Positions 44,345-55,460 of a DNA stretch of 64,000 nt are shown one piece after another; the stretch's first letter is position 1, and each line of letters begins with the position of its first letter. The translations under genes and the position numbers were made by a program. The stretch lies in contig SCFE01000048.1 of the NCBI GenBank assembly GCA_004352715.1, positions 1,563,970-1,627,969 on the forward strand. The letters are read 5' to 3'. The DNA comes from Hofstenia miamia (Eukaryota; Xenacoelomorpha; Acoela). Below the pieces are notes generated by a model. The model was not told where the DNA came from. It searched no databases and worked only from the letters and a program-made list of their open reading frames with translations.

Positions 44345-45078
44345 TTAGTCATAAATTCGGTAGTGATTTAAGAATATTATTTGAACTGATTTTTGGCAAG
44401 TTTTGACCGATATATTTGTGCTTATGTTCCTCCATTTTCCATGAGCTCTTTCTGTTATATGTTTACCTTCATCAGTTTTACAAATTAAGATAATATAATT
44501 TTTGTTATTTATTTTCAATAGTTCCGCACTTGGCCCCTTCGTTCCTAAAATATTAATTGATTTATCAACATTTTGAACAATATTTTTGCATTCTTTTCCT
44601 CTTAAAGTACCGTCATCGTTTTTCAAATTATAACTAATTTGACTCAAATAATTTTGAAGGTTGGAAATCTTTGATTGTAGAAGTAATAGTATTACTCAAT
44701 TCTACATTTTCAAACTGGCTTTTTAAGCATATGATGATTTTGGAATTTATGCCAAAAACCATATTTTCATACTGAAGTTTTAATGTATCTGATAATTTTA
44801 GTTCATTAATAAAGTCATTAAGATTAGAGAAATCTCTAAATATTAGTTCATCCTCTATAAGAAGACTAGCCTTTATCCTTAAGCAGCCTGGGGTAAGTTT
44901 TAAAGGACAAACCGTTTTTTCACATTTACAAAGAGTTTTCTTCAAGCCAATTAACAAATTTGAAAATCTTGGGGTATGGGAAGGTTTATTGCAGAACATT
45001 CTTTAATGGAATATTAAAAATTTCTATTAAAGCGTATTGCTGTGGCTGAGGTTGCTGAAAAGAATTAAAAATCTCCAT
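44345..45078 (-). pseudogene. Unassigned gene broken by two frameshifts
   Basis: Three overlapping minus-strand frames together read as one protein of about 240 residues. The first starts MEIFNSFQQPQPQQYALI at 45078 and runs to about 44986. The second (about 44999-44634) contains LLIGLKKTLCKCEKTVCPLK and IEDELIFRDFSNLNDFINEL. The third (44647-44345) contains DDGTLRGKECKNIVQNVDKS, INNKNYIILICKTDEGK, HGKWRNIS and TCQKSVQIIFLNHYRIYD then a stop. The frames meet within short overlaps, so single-base errors or mutations are enough to explain the breaks. I do not recognise the family. It may be a host gene, or belong to a large mobile element. Confidence 0.5.
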
Positions 45079-45148
45079 ACTTAACGTTCATGTATTTATA
45101 AGGTTTTGAGCGGATGGAAGCAAAGAACAGCCTTGACTGTTTCTTGAT

Positions 45149-45235
45149 ATGTCAAAAGATATTCCAAGCCCATTGAGGCGTGTTGAGCGGAAAGTCAGAG
45201 ATTCTCACATTGAAATTGCTGTTAGATTGGGTAAG
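45149..45235 (+). CDS. First-exon-like ORF with consensus splice donor, unassigned
   Basis: ATG at 45149 opens a frame, MSKDIPSPLRRVERKVRDSH then EIAVRLG, that reaches a consensus donor (TTGG then GTAAGT) near 45229-45235. Beyond the donor the frame becomes lysine- and hydrophobic-rich and looks like intron read-through to 45436. The short basic segment is not enough to name a protein, and no matching downstream exon was found. Its start lies only about 70 bases from the start of the minus-strand broken gene, so the two would share a bidirectional promoter if both are real. Confidence 0.35.
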
Positions 45236-45436
45236 TTATATTGTGAACCTTTATTTTTATGCAAAAGATGTATTGTTCCTATGAAATTTTTATCAAGTAA
45301 ATTACAGTATGTATGGTATACATTTGATGCAATCTATTATGTGAAAATTATATATTCTTTATTCAATAATATCTTCAGCAAGAATGTCCTTAATGTCAAA
45401 CCCAATGATCATCCTACTTTAAATTTTTTAAATTGA

Positions 45437-46227
45437 ATTTTGTAGAAATTGATGTGAAACAAAATCAACTAAGAAATTTCAAAATGTTATTCATATATTT
45501 TTCGGTAGATGGCAAAAAAATTGTATATACGAACATCCAGTGTGATTTTTTCTTTTGAAGAGTTAGCATTTCTCTAAGCTGTTAATGAAAAATACCTGAT
45601 GATCCTTATTACGAGTGCTTAGGGACATCTTTGTTTCTCGCAATAAGAAAAATGATTTAATATAACGGTTTTTTCAAAGATTCGAATGACGTCATAATGT
45701 ACAACATATGGCGGTTTGAGTATCCCTTAAGTTCTTGGATCAAATCTCATCAGTCCTCCTTGATATGTAGTTAAACGTTTGACTGACTTACAGGGCCTGG
45801 ACCTGAAAAACAAGAGATTAAAAAATAATTGCAACCAATATTACATTAGACGTATTTCACTATCCAAACGAATTCTTTCAAGTCTGTCAGAAATAGTTAC
45901 AAAGTGCTGGGTACGACTAGTTCAAGACAGTATTGAGTGTTTACATAGTTCTCTTTAAATTTTATGATTTTTGGTTCATTTTATTAGTGAATTTTTCTTT
46001 CTTAGTTATTGTATTTTCTATTTTCTGAAATATATTTTTTTCAAAGTAATGACAGTTAAATTCGTAAATACCACATTTCCTTAGTAGTCTTCTTTGACAG
46101 AAACGAGTTAGACACAATACATATCACCACTCTGAGGGAGCAAAAAGTGGACAATAAACCCGATGGTGGAAGACCCATCCGGATCTTAGCATACACACCG
46201 CGCTAGCATTTTCACTTTTATGTAATC
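45437..46227. other. No gene seen; possible SINE-like stretch at the right end
   Basis: The last 130 bases (about 46100-46227) are GC-richer, with CGATGGTGGAAGACCCATCC, and lead straight into a (CAA)n tract. This could be a short retroposon with a (CAA)n tail, but no polymerase III A and B boxes were recognised. Confidence 0.3.

Positions 46228-46264
<37 letters not shown>
46228..46264. repeat. (CAA)n microsatellite
   Basis: Twelve CAA units. It is placed where the 3' tail of the minus-strand LINE remnant would be expected ((TTG)n on that strand), or equally as the tail of a plus-strand retroposon ending here. Confidence 0.9.
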
Positions 46265-46265
<1 letters not shown>

Positions 46266-46279
46266 GAGCAAAAAAACTT

Positions 46280-47082
46280 TCTTCACCTTTACGGCGGTTA
46301 AAACAAATAAAATTTAAAAGTAAAATTACTTAACCAATACTAAAAATATTAATAAGAGCAGGAAGAGCATTTACAATATATAAGAAAAGAACACGGATTA
46401 TGAAAATTGAAGCTAGGAACAAAAGGGGACGAGAATAAGGAATAGAGAAGGTACTGACATTTAGAAGAAAATAAGAAAAGGTCTAAGTGATTAGCAGTAA
46501 TTAGGCAGTTAGCAATAGGAATTATTCGAATGAAGAAAGAATTTTATGAGCGAACTTTGTGAATACCTGACTGATGAAAAACAACAGACGTATCTCAGAA
46601 CGTGTAGAGCAAATTGAATGCAATCAAAGGGATCAAGATCATAGTTTTCAAACAAAATAGAGTTGACGAAAAGAATATCAAGAATTGGAAGCTGAAGAAC
46701 AAGTGATAATAAATTAAGTAAAAATAATGCAGATTTGTAAGAAAGAGAAGGAGAAATCCACTCAACAACACACCGTTGAAAATGCCCAACTGAGTAGAGA
46801 AGTGAGCGTGGAATAGAACAATAAGGAGAACCATATAAAAAATATCGAATGGAATGGAGAGATAGAGAGATTTTTTATGCCAATTCGGGTTGCGAGAAGA
46901 ATATTCCGCTGGATAGCAAAGAAAGGAGATGTCGTTTTCTTAAGTTTTAGTTTGATGTGAGAAGACCAAGATAAGGAAACATATAGACGAAAGTAGGTAT
47001 GCTCAGAAACAGCAAAAAGTTTGGTAGAATGAAGAATATAATTACCCGAAATGTGCATGCAAAATCCGACACATGTATTCAT
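46280..47082 (-). pseudogene. Jockey/CR1-like LINE RT C-terminal remnant
   Basis: The minus strand, across frame changes, reads YFRLYVSLSWSSHIKLKLKK, then FFAIQRNILLATRIGIK and LYLSIPFDI. This matches the part of Jockey/CR1-type RTs after the catalytic core: LG..vs.dLsWssHI..k..K, then qRn...t....k..ly.s...Pil. The rest toward 46280 is hydrophobic and poorly preserved. Heavily decayed. Confidence 0.4.
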
Positions 47083-47494
47083 TTATTCGACATATGCACA
47101 ATAGTTCTGCATATTGATTTGTTAAGACCCACTACTTGGTGACGACTTTTTTGTGCAAATTTGAATGGATCAGGTCATATTAAAATATATATTAATAGTA
47201 AACTTTTAGCTGTGGTCATTTCAATTTAGGATAGATGGTCCTTACATACAGTTCTCTGCGCTCTGAGAACGATGCAATTTCTTACCGAAATTAATGCTTA
47301 AAGGTGGTATTTTCCAACAGCTATAGTGTTAATATGGTGGTGTTGATTACAAGGTCATTATTTTTCATTAATTTTAAATTTAACCGAGCTTTCTATAAAA
47401 ATATATTAATGAAAATGAAAACGAAAAGTGTAAATATTTATTATAATAAGACAATTAACAAACGTTTGCTGAATATCTGTTGCACCTCACTTCA

Positions 47495-48946
47495 TTAATA
47501 GCAGTAGCAAATTTGTTTATTGAGAAATTTCATTGCCAATTTTTGCTTTTCTTGACGTCGCAAAGATTTTTTTACTGAAGAAAGTCCACCTTTATAAACA
47601 CGTGTCCTCACAACATTGATTAAGTGCGATGTTGTCAAATCCAAAGGATTTTTCGAAATTAAACTTTGAGTTGGAGTTTTGCTAATTGTTTTTGCTGGCT
47701 TTGTAATTGAAACATTGGCCAGAGCAGTTTCATTGATGATGTTTTCATGGGACTGCGTACCTTTCTTGAACACACTTTTTTCAAAATGGTTTTCAAAATT
47801 CGCTTTAAGCAATTTCTTTTTTTGTAGGCTTGAAATGTGTGTGTTATTTTTGCATACGGGTCCTGCGACGAAGTGGTCAATTGAACACATTCTCAAATTA
47901 GATGATGATGTTTTCTCAACTTTTTTTCTTTTATGCGAATTTACCATTGTAGTATTACTGCAAACTAACTTCTTTATTGGACACTGTCGCTTACTTGATA
48001 AATCTTCAATCAAAGTCAATTTTCCACTCGCCTTTTTCAAAATCACATCAAAGCTTGAAGATTTATTCATTGAAAGTGAACTTTTTCCTTTTCGATTCAA
48101 AGAAATTTTTGAATTGCGTACTTTTCTTTGACTTTCAGAACTCTGGTTGAGTACGGTTAATTTTTGAAAAAATGCCTTCAGCTTTATTCCACAAACTGGC
48201 ACTCCGTTTTTCACAATTGGGAATTCGTTTGACAGATTACATGTATTGGAAATATTCAATCCTCTAATTGAAGTGTGCAAAGCCTTTTTAGACTTTTGCA
48301 CCTTTAAAACGTTTTTACTTTCTCCTATTTTTGAATTTGTTTTTGGATTGATAGACACATTAGAAGAATTCTTCATCATAGCTGACGAAAATAAATTAAT
48401 ATGTTCTGCTTCAGTTGCTGGCAGTTCGATGTTAGCATAAACTAAACGTGTTTGCATTTGAACAGTGGATAGCTTCTTCTGAATGTATACCACCTTGTTT
48501 ATGTCATACTGTTCAGTGATTTGTCGAAAGCAAACATCTGCTCTATGCAATCTCATCAATGCTGTAGACTGGAGAGGTACATTACAAATATACTTTGTTA
48601 TTAATATGGGCCTTCGTTTAGACAGGAGGAGTCTCTTAGTTGAGTTGTGGAATCTACTTACGTTATAAAATGATTCAGGGTAAGCGAAAGTTGAGGCTGC
48701 AGGAAGTATTTGAAGGAAAAGATATGAAAGTGAAATGGCAACTCCCCAATACAGAACATGCATGCTTGGTTTCAAAAAAATTGTTCCCGCAACTTTATTG
48801 CTGGGAACTTTGAAATAAATTTGTGATATCTTAATAAGTTTGATTATATGCATAGCAATACACATGATGTCAAATATTTGCATTGCAAAAAAATCGAATT
48901 TGGATTTAATTCCAACTTTTAAACATATATCACAAAATTTAATCAT
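47495..48946 (-). CDS. Long unassigned ORF (483 codons), probable host gene or exon
   Basis: This is the longest uninterrupted frame besides the transposase. From about residue 131 (MRLHRADVCFRQITEQYDIN) on, it is Ser/Lys/Asn-rich and basic, with blocks such as QTRLVYANIELPATEAEHIN, PVCGIKLKAFFQKLTVLNQS and a basic C terminus (SSVKKSLRRQEKQKLAMKFL). That suggests a largely disordered, nuclear-type protein. The first 100 or so residues differ: hydrophobic, with a membrane-like segment (about 64-83). They may be intron read-through, since CTCCAGTCTACAG just before codon 130 looks like a splice acceptor. I recognise no family. Confidence 0.5.
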   Translation of the reverse strand: MIKFCDICLKVGIKSKFDFFAMQIFDIMCIAMHIIKLIKISQIYFKVPSNKVAGTIFLKPSMHVLYWGVAISLSYLFLQILPAASTFAYPESFYNVSRFHNSTKRLLLSKRRPILITKYICNVPLQSTALMRLHRADVCFRQITEQYDINKVVYIQKKLSTVQMQTRLVYANIELPATEAEHINLFSSAMMKNSSNVSINPKTNSKIGESKNVLKVQKSKKALHTSIRGLNISNTCNLSNEFPIVKNGVPVCGIKLKAFFQKLTVLNQSSESQRKVRNSKISLNRKGKSSLSMNKSSSFDVILKKASGKLTLIEDLSSKRQCPIKKLVCSNTTMVNSHKRKKVEKTSSSNLRMCSIDHFVAGPVCKNNTHISSLQKKKLLKANFENHFEKSVFKKGTQSHENIINETALANVSITKPAKTISKTPTQSLISKNPLDLTTSHLINVVRTRVYKGGLSSVKKSLRRQEKQKLAMKFLNKQICYCY

Positions 48947-49580
48947 CTAAAATGAGTGAGAAAGAGTCAAAACATTAATCATACATTCCTAATTTGCTAT
49001 ATTTACTCTACGTCTAAGGAATGTCAATCATCCTCTCAATTATTTTTAAAGTACATCAGATTTTGACTTACTAAATGCTGGATGAGTCCAAATTCGGCCA
49101 TTCCTAAAAAACAATGTAATTTGAAAAACCAATTAACAAGATTCACCATTCGCATTGACTCAAGTTTTTTCGTGCATACTCAAATAATCCATCTTATTGA
49201 TCAAATATGTATACAAGTGTGGAATTGTCTTCAGCTTGCTGATGTAAATTTGCGATGAATTGTTGTGAAGAGAGTTTTATTATGATTGTTAGAAACCTTT
49301 AAATTTTTCTGTGATTTATAAAGTTTTATTACAGTATTAAATAATTCAGCAGTTGTATAAAAGAATTTTTCAATATCAATACATGTTTTACAATCATTTA
49401 CAATAATTATGCCCTTGTCATATCAAATGATGCGATATTATTAAAAATCGATTTTGGCATTTCCAAGCTTCATTTTATACTAAACAGATGAATTTTCAAA
49501 ATATATGTAATGCTTCGGATAGGCCAATGAGATCATTCTTATCCAAAATCTTTACTTCATTTGTGTTTGAGAACAGCTCC

Positions 49581-49611
<31 letters not shown>

Positions 49612-50184
49612 CCCATGATATCAAAAATCATGTACACTATGTCATCATAATCTCATTTATTCATTCAATTATTAAATACTGCATAAATGTTAACTAAAGG
49701 AGTTCAGGGTAAGAACATCTAAGGACTAAGTATATGAAAATCACAAATTTTCAGAAATTGATGAAGAAAGTCCATCATAACTAACATGTGGAAATTCTAC
49801 AGAAGGAGGTTTTAATTCGATGTATTCCAGCATCGCTATCCTGCAAGTTTTCAATATCGATCCAATAGAAATTCATGGTTCTTGAAGAGTGAATCAGCCC
49901 ATGGTATGCATATTAGAGGAGTGAGTTCTCTTAGTCGAGGTAAAATTTCAAACTTTGTTTAATATTATGTTTTGGATTTCAATGTTTTTACTTAGTATAG
50001 GAAGCTTTAGTGATTAACACACCGTATATAGCAGTTTGAAAATGGGAAGAAAGCAATTATGCTTTAGCAATTTTCTATCTGCACATTACAATGAATGGTT
50101 TATTCTGAATAATCCTTATCTGTATTACAGAAATGCAGAAACATATTTTCCCGCCTACTTCAATACGGTATTAAGCCTAACCGG
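48947..50184. other. Spacer between divergent ORFs; one (TA)n tract
   Basis: Contains a (TA)n tract at 49584-49611 and no clear gene. If both neighbouring ORFs are genes, this 1.2-kb region would hold their promoters or first exons. Confidence 0.45.
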
Positions 50185-50772
50185 ATGATGCATACGATGC
50201 ATTTTTTATTAAATATAGTAATAATAAAGTGTTTGTATTCAAAGCATTGCTATATTGCTCCAGATTGTGTTTTTGAATCCAACGGAAAAACAATTTGCTG
50301 CTATCACGTTAGTCCTGGATTGTGTTGCAACAAAACGGAACAAGCGTTTCATCTAAAAGATAAAAATCTCAGTAAATGGTTTAACTTAAACGCCTTTGTA
50401 TCTATAAAGCTTTCGAAATGCAAGAAATGCTATAGAATTATGAAGCATGTTCTGGCAGTGGAAGAAAATATAGTGAAAGCAAAAGCTACATTAAATGAAA
50501 GAATAAATTCTGTCGACACTAAAAGAAAAATGAAGCCTCTATACAATACTCTCCATGAAATAGAAAAGATTGATAATGAACTACAGTTAGCGAGGAAAAG
50601 TTTTTTGCAAAGCTTTTTCTCAATAACAGCTTCAAGGCAAGAGCGCTATGAAGAGCCGGACAAACAGGAGTTTCCAACTCAAGAGCTCAAGAATGCTGAA
50701 ATGGTAGCAACATCTGCTGAAAAAAAATTGCAAAGTGGAGTTTTTGCCACACAAAATATATCAAAAGATTAA
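50185..50772 (+). CDS. Unassigned Cys-containing, coiled-coil-like protein (195 codons)
   Basis: The frame holds two Cys-rich clusters. The first is CVFESNGKTICCYH...GLCC (about 29-49). The second is a C-x2-C pair in SIKLSKCKKCYRIMKHVLAV (about 74-93), followed by a long charged helix (EENIVKAKATLNERI). The pattern of a Cys pair leading into a helix is loosely like zinc-finger-associated (ZAD-type) domains, but I would not assign it. The first 27 residues are hydrophobic and may be intron: ATTGCTCCAG at about 50256-50265 is an acceptor-like site just before the first Cys cluster. The C-terminal 60 residues are Gln/Glu/Ser-rich. Confidence 0.45.
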   Translation: MMHTMHFLLNIVIIKCLYSKHCYIAPDCVFESNGKTICCYHVSPGLCCNKTEQAFHLKDKNLSKWFNLNAFVSIKLSKCKKCYRIMKHVLAVEENIVKAKATLNERINSVDTKRKMKPLYNTLHEIEKIDNELQLARKSFLQSFFSITASRQERYEEPDKQEFPTQELKNAEMVATSAEKKLQSGVFATQNISKD

Positions 50773-51823
50773 TAGTTCATAAACTGTTCACTAATTACAG
50801 TGCATTACCCGGTCATTAGGGAATGGCGATACTCAATAGCTTGCATTGCAATGATGTTTAAGAAAATTTAACTAAAAACATGTATAGATTACTCTGCAGA
50901 ATCGACACAAAAATATAGAATATTTTTACAATTATTTTAAATTGCATGGTCAGTTTAGTAATTGATATTTGAACCTTTTCTTATATTCTTCGATCTGACA
51001 ATATTAAAGTTGATAGTTCTAGATTAGTGTTTGTGGGTGCATATTTGTCATTCAATCAACTTTAAAGTACTGTAGGTTTTTCGAGGCATGTGTAAACATA
51101 TAAATTGGAATTTTTTATCAAGATCTGTTAATATCCAATAAAAATTAAATTAGGCTATTATTTAGGGAAAGGATAATTTGAGAATAGAAACGGTTTGATA
51201 TTCTTTGGCCTAACTCTTCCAGTGTTTTCCAAAAATTATGCTCGACGCACGACCCATGTAGTTTTTCAAAAATCAACAATGTTCGGATTGCACTTACATT
51301 TATTTTACCGTTGCCTGCACACTAATGTTCGCAATCCTATTTTCTGTTGCATAAAACGAGATATTCGGGGATTTAAAGTTTGACAAACAGCTAAAATTTC
51401 ATCCACTATGATTATTGTTCTACTTTATTAGTTAAAATTTCGTATTCACCTTGTAAAGCAAAAATAAAAAATCTTCCGACAGTGTCGAAGAAGACCAAGA
51501 TGTAAAAGTCAGGCATTCTTAAACAGAAGATATGATTTCAGAAGTGGATCAACTATAAAAATGTAAACATGCATATAAAATGCTTTATTATCTAACTGAT
51601 CACAGAATACTTGTCAATCGCTTAAAATGTAGATTGTCCCAGTTATTAGGACTAAAATGTATTATCTGCATAGTAACGACGACTGTCACCTATATAATAT
51701 ATCAAGCTTTCAATATTAAGATTAAGTTACCTTAAAAAACAATGGGCTTCTTTTTTATTATTGAAAATAACGAATATGTCATTTACATAGCGGCATGTAA
51801 AACAAAAATGAAAACCTGATTCT
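50773..51823. other. No gene seen
   Basis: No coding region is recognised. Possible 3' flank of the 195-codon ORF, with an AATAAAAATTAAATTA word near 51137. Confidence 0.45.
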
Positions 51824-52049
51824 ATATATATATATACATATATATATATNNNNNNNNNNNNNNNNNNNNNNNNNNNNNNNNNNNNNNNNNNNNNNNNNNN
51901 NNNNNNNNNNNNNNNNNNNNNNNNNNNNNNNNNNNNNNNNNNNNNNNNNNNNNNNNNNNNNNNNNNNNNNNNNNNNNNNNNNNNNNNNNNNNNNNNNNNN
52001 NNNNNNNNNNNNNNNNNNNNNNNNNNNNNNNNNNNNNNNNNNNNNNNNN
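51824..52049. other. (TA)n microsatellite and assembly gap (200 N)
   Basis: A TA tract (51824-51849) runs into 200 Ns (51850-52049). The right edge of the gap lies inside a hAT-like repeat whose missing end would fall within it. Confidence 0.95.
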
Positions 52050-52512
52050 CCCTAAAATCAACCTTTCAGAAAAATCTCCGCGAATTTTGAAATTTAACCT
52101 GTAAAATTAATCTTAGTAAATTAAAATGCTGGATAATGCATGTAACTTGCCCCTTCCTCAAAACAAACATTCTTTTTAATACAAGCTCTAAAATGTCAGA
52201 ATTGAGTTCACCTTATTGCAAATTGCTATGGAAAAATATTGTGAAAATTGTTAGGCCTAGTAATGAACTGCATAGCTCCAATTCCACAGTAGGTGAAAAT
52301 ACTTTTTGAAGTGACATAAAAAAGTATGATGTCAAATTGTGTTCTACTAGTTTTCATTGAAAAAATAGACTACAAAAATGCATTTCACAAACTTAGTTAT
52401 AAAATTTTTTTAATCATTTTGCCTATAATTTTTGAATTCCACCAACAAAATCATCAACTTTGAAAACCTGACGAGTGGCCATTCCACCATCTCCCCTTTG
52501 CGTATTCCAATG
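52050..52512 (-). mobile_element. hAT-like repeat family B, copy 1 (left part lost in gap)
   Basis: Read from 52512 on the minus strand: CATTGGAATACGCAAAGGGG, then GATGGTGGAATGG and a TCAGGTTTTC word. This is base for base close to the first 50 bases of the MITE at 34481. The other portion (52050-52361) is repeated at about 53877-54187. Internal sequence shows no coding. Confidence 0.6.
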
Positions 52513-53842
52513 ACATATACATGTATATATATATGGATATATTTATATATATATATATCGTCGTTTTTCCACTGCTATATTCAATATGATATAAATTTGA
52601 TAATTGAATAAGTTCTCACGTTGTAAAGCCAAAGCTGTTTTCAATGAAATGAGTGAACAGTTTAGTATTTACATAAAGTAGAGATTTCTGCAGTTGGAAA
52701 TATATAAGTTCTCAGATATCAAAATCATTTGAAAAGTATTTGAGAAAATTTCAAAGCCTATATCAATTAAGAGTAGGAAATTATCAATTATTATTATTAT
52801 GGTAAAATTATTGTTTGCATTTATTTCAAAGATCTGTTTTCTTTTATTCGTTACCTATTTGCAATACCGATAGAATGCAATGCAAAAATTATAGCTATTG
52901 TAGAAACGGATTGTCCATGGGTGCAGAATTGTCAAATACCTGTGAAAATCTATTAAAATTTAAAAATCTTCCAAAACTTTTTAGGTCAATACATTTCAAA
53001 GCTAATTTTTAATAAACGATTGTTTCATTAGAGTTATTAAAAATCTTTCTCATTATATTTCTTGTAGTTTTTTGCAAGAACGAATCATATACTTCAATGT
53101 AGTTTTTTATTGTGCATATTCATTAAATATGATGCCTACATTATTAATAAGGTATTAACTAAATGTTGTTGAACTTTTTTATTCCACTTTATGCAGTTTT
53201 TCAAAAATACATTAAGTAATTTATGTCTTTTAGAAAAGTAAACCACAAATGAAGGCATTCTGCATTATCTTGGGTAGTATTCATTGAGTAAATTTGAATT
53301 TTATAATGTGTAGGCGATGTTCTTACCCGATGAGTTTCACCATTCTTACAGGCGCTGGGTATGGGTATTGGAAGAAAACTAACACAGCGTGAGTACCGTT
53401 AAATCTGCAAACGCAAAATACTAATAAGGCTGTAGAAAATATAAAAATATTGTGTTTCTATGTTTTTGTGCACACATCTAAGAGTCAAATTGTAAAAAAT
53501 TCTGTTTTACAACAAAATGTTTATTAGGAATTACTTGATACACTGTTTTTAATAAATCACTAAGTCACAAATAGAACTGGATAGCACACAAATATAGCTT
53601 AAGATTTAAATTGGTTGTTTCATCTTTTCCAGAATTCTCAGCACGGCGTCTACCAAACCATAGTCAGTGTTTATACTATTTCCAAAATTCCTGTGTCATT
53701 CTGTTTATATTTGATAGAACTCTATGAATATGGCCTCTTCATTGAAATATTGCAAACTTTGCCATTTTCGTATATATACAAAGTCCTGATTAAGCTGATT
53801 AAGCTGATCAATTCAGCAACATTTGTTAATAGTTTTACCGTG
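52513..53842. other. No gene seen; one (TA)n tract
   Basis: TA-rich tract at 52514-52558. Short ORFs only. Confidence 0.45.
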
Positions 53843-54187
53843 CAGTAAAGGCGGAAAGAAGGTGGCAGATCCCTCCCCCTTAAAATCAACCTTTCAGAAA
53901 AAATCTCCCCGAATTTTGAAATTTAACCTGTAAAATTAATCTTAGTAAATTAAAATTCTGGATAATGCATGTAACTTGCCCCTTCCTCAAAACCAACATT
54001 CTTTTTAATAAAAGCTCTAAAATGTCAGAAATTAAGTTCACCTTATTGCAAAATGCTATGGAAAATTATTGCGAAAATTGTTAGGCCTACTAATGAACTG
54101 CATAGCTCCAATTCCACAGTAGGTGAAAATACTTTTTGAAGAGACATAAAAAAGTATGATGTCAAATTGTGTTCTACTAGTTTTCAA
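53843..54187 (-). mobile_element. hAT-like repeat family B, copy 2 (truncated)
   Basis: About 310 bases match 52050-52361 at an estimated 93-95% by eye, with shared blocks AAAATCAACCTTTCAG, GGATAATGCATGTAACTTGC and CCAATTCCACAGTAGGTG. Its left end CAGTAAAGGCGGA is a weak version of the hAT terminus. It stops near 54187, so the end preserved in copy 1 is missing here. Confidence 0.6.
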
Positions 54188-55460
54188 TCATTACTAACTC
54201 AGTGCTAAGATTTTGCATACATTATTCTTATATTAATTTGAATATTCCAATTGTAGTAAATGAGAAGTAGCAATCATTTTCTTATATGATTTACAAACCT
54301 TAAATATATGTATCACGTACATGTTTATGTCTGCCTTCAAAAAATGCAAATCAAAGCTCATTTATATATTCTTAAATATAATTCAATTTCTTCTATTACT
54401 TTAATAATTGTTTTATTTACAAATACATCAATATCTTAAAAGATTCTTCCATTTTCGTCCAATTTGCTTAAATGTTTTCCTTCAAATTGAATTTTCCTTA
54501 AAGTTCGTCTAGGTAGTGCTACCGTTATTGATTTTTGTTTGGATTCACAGGATTTTTTGTTAATATGGTAACTATGTCTTTGCTCTGGTAAGTACAAACT
54601 TTTTAAGAAATTCGTAAATATTATATTGTATTCGCACAGCTTGAAGATAATATTTACATCTTACAAGTGAGATATACTTTGTGAACCGCAAAATTTATTG
54701 CCAAACATCGGGTACTTATGCTCTTTTTGGGGAATATATTTTTTCATTAATATTTAAGATTTTATAAAAATGCTTAGAAAATGTTAATTATAGCAGAAGC
54801 ATCAGTAGTATTAATTTTTCTACTAAGGAAAAATTTTGAAATATTACCTATATCGAACAGTAATTCTTTCTATAAATTGTAAAATCAAGTCAATTGTTGG
54901 CTAAAAATATATATGTGTTTCTCCTACTTTTCTTTTAAAAAATCAATTTCTAAACAAAAATGATGTCGAAAAATTTCTTAACGCTACTTATGCTTCAAAT
55001 CATGATGTCTCAATCCAACATTTCGAAAAGAAAACATACCATTGAAAACACTGTTAGTAGCTCTTTGACATCTGTACACTGCATTCTGAGCAGTATATTG
55101 AAAAGCATTGGACTATAGAAAGTTCTTTCTTCAGATTTGTCGACATACGAATAGTCGAAATGCTGTTCAAAATTTATTTATTGTCATTTATACGTATCTA
55201 TACGTATGAACTCAGACAAGAAATGTTCGACATCATCGATGTAATACAACAACATAATATTACAGTTGGTGTTATGTTTATACTGCCAACGTGATCAAAT
55301 GCAACATTTAATGGATGATACACTTCTGAAGAAATTCTATAGATTGTGAAATTTATACAGATGAAACTAATCTCAGAGTTATTGAGAAGCTCATGGCTCT
55401 TAATCAAACATGCATGTATGCAATAACGCCCCCGGACTAATTTCTAAAATATGGAGCAGA
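54188..55460. other. Possible upstream exons of the 55.5-kb coding-like region
   Basis: Two hints only. One is a short segment at about 54551-54589 between an acceptor-like ATTCACAG and a consensus donor (CTG then GTAAGT), with two in-frame ATGs. The other is a frame at about 55210-55290 reading ELRQEMFDIIDVIQQHNITV and GVMFILPT before stops. Neither is secure. Confidence 0.25.

Noticed and set aside
47679-48668. Plus-strand frames up to 150 codons
   Set aside because: They lie antisense to the longer 483-codon minus-strand frame and lack any domain of their own.
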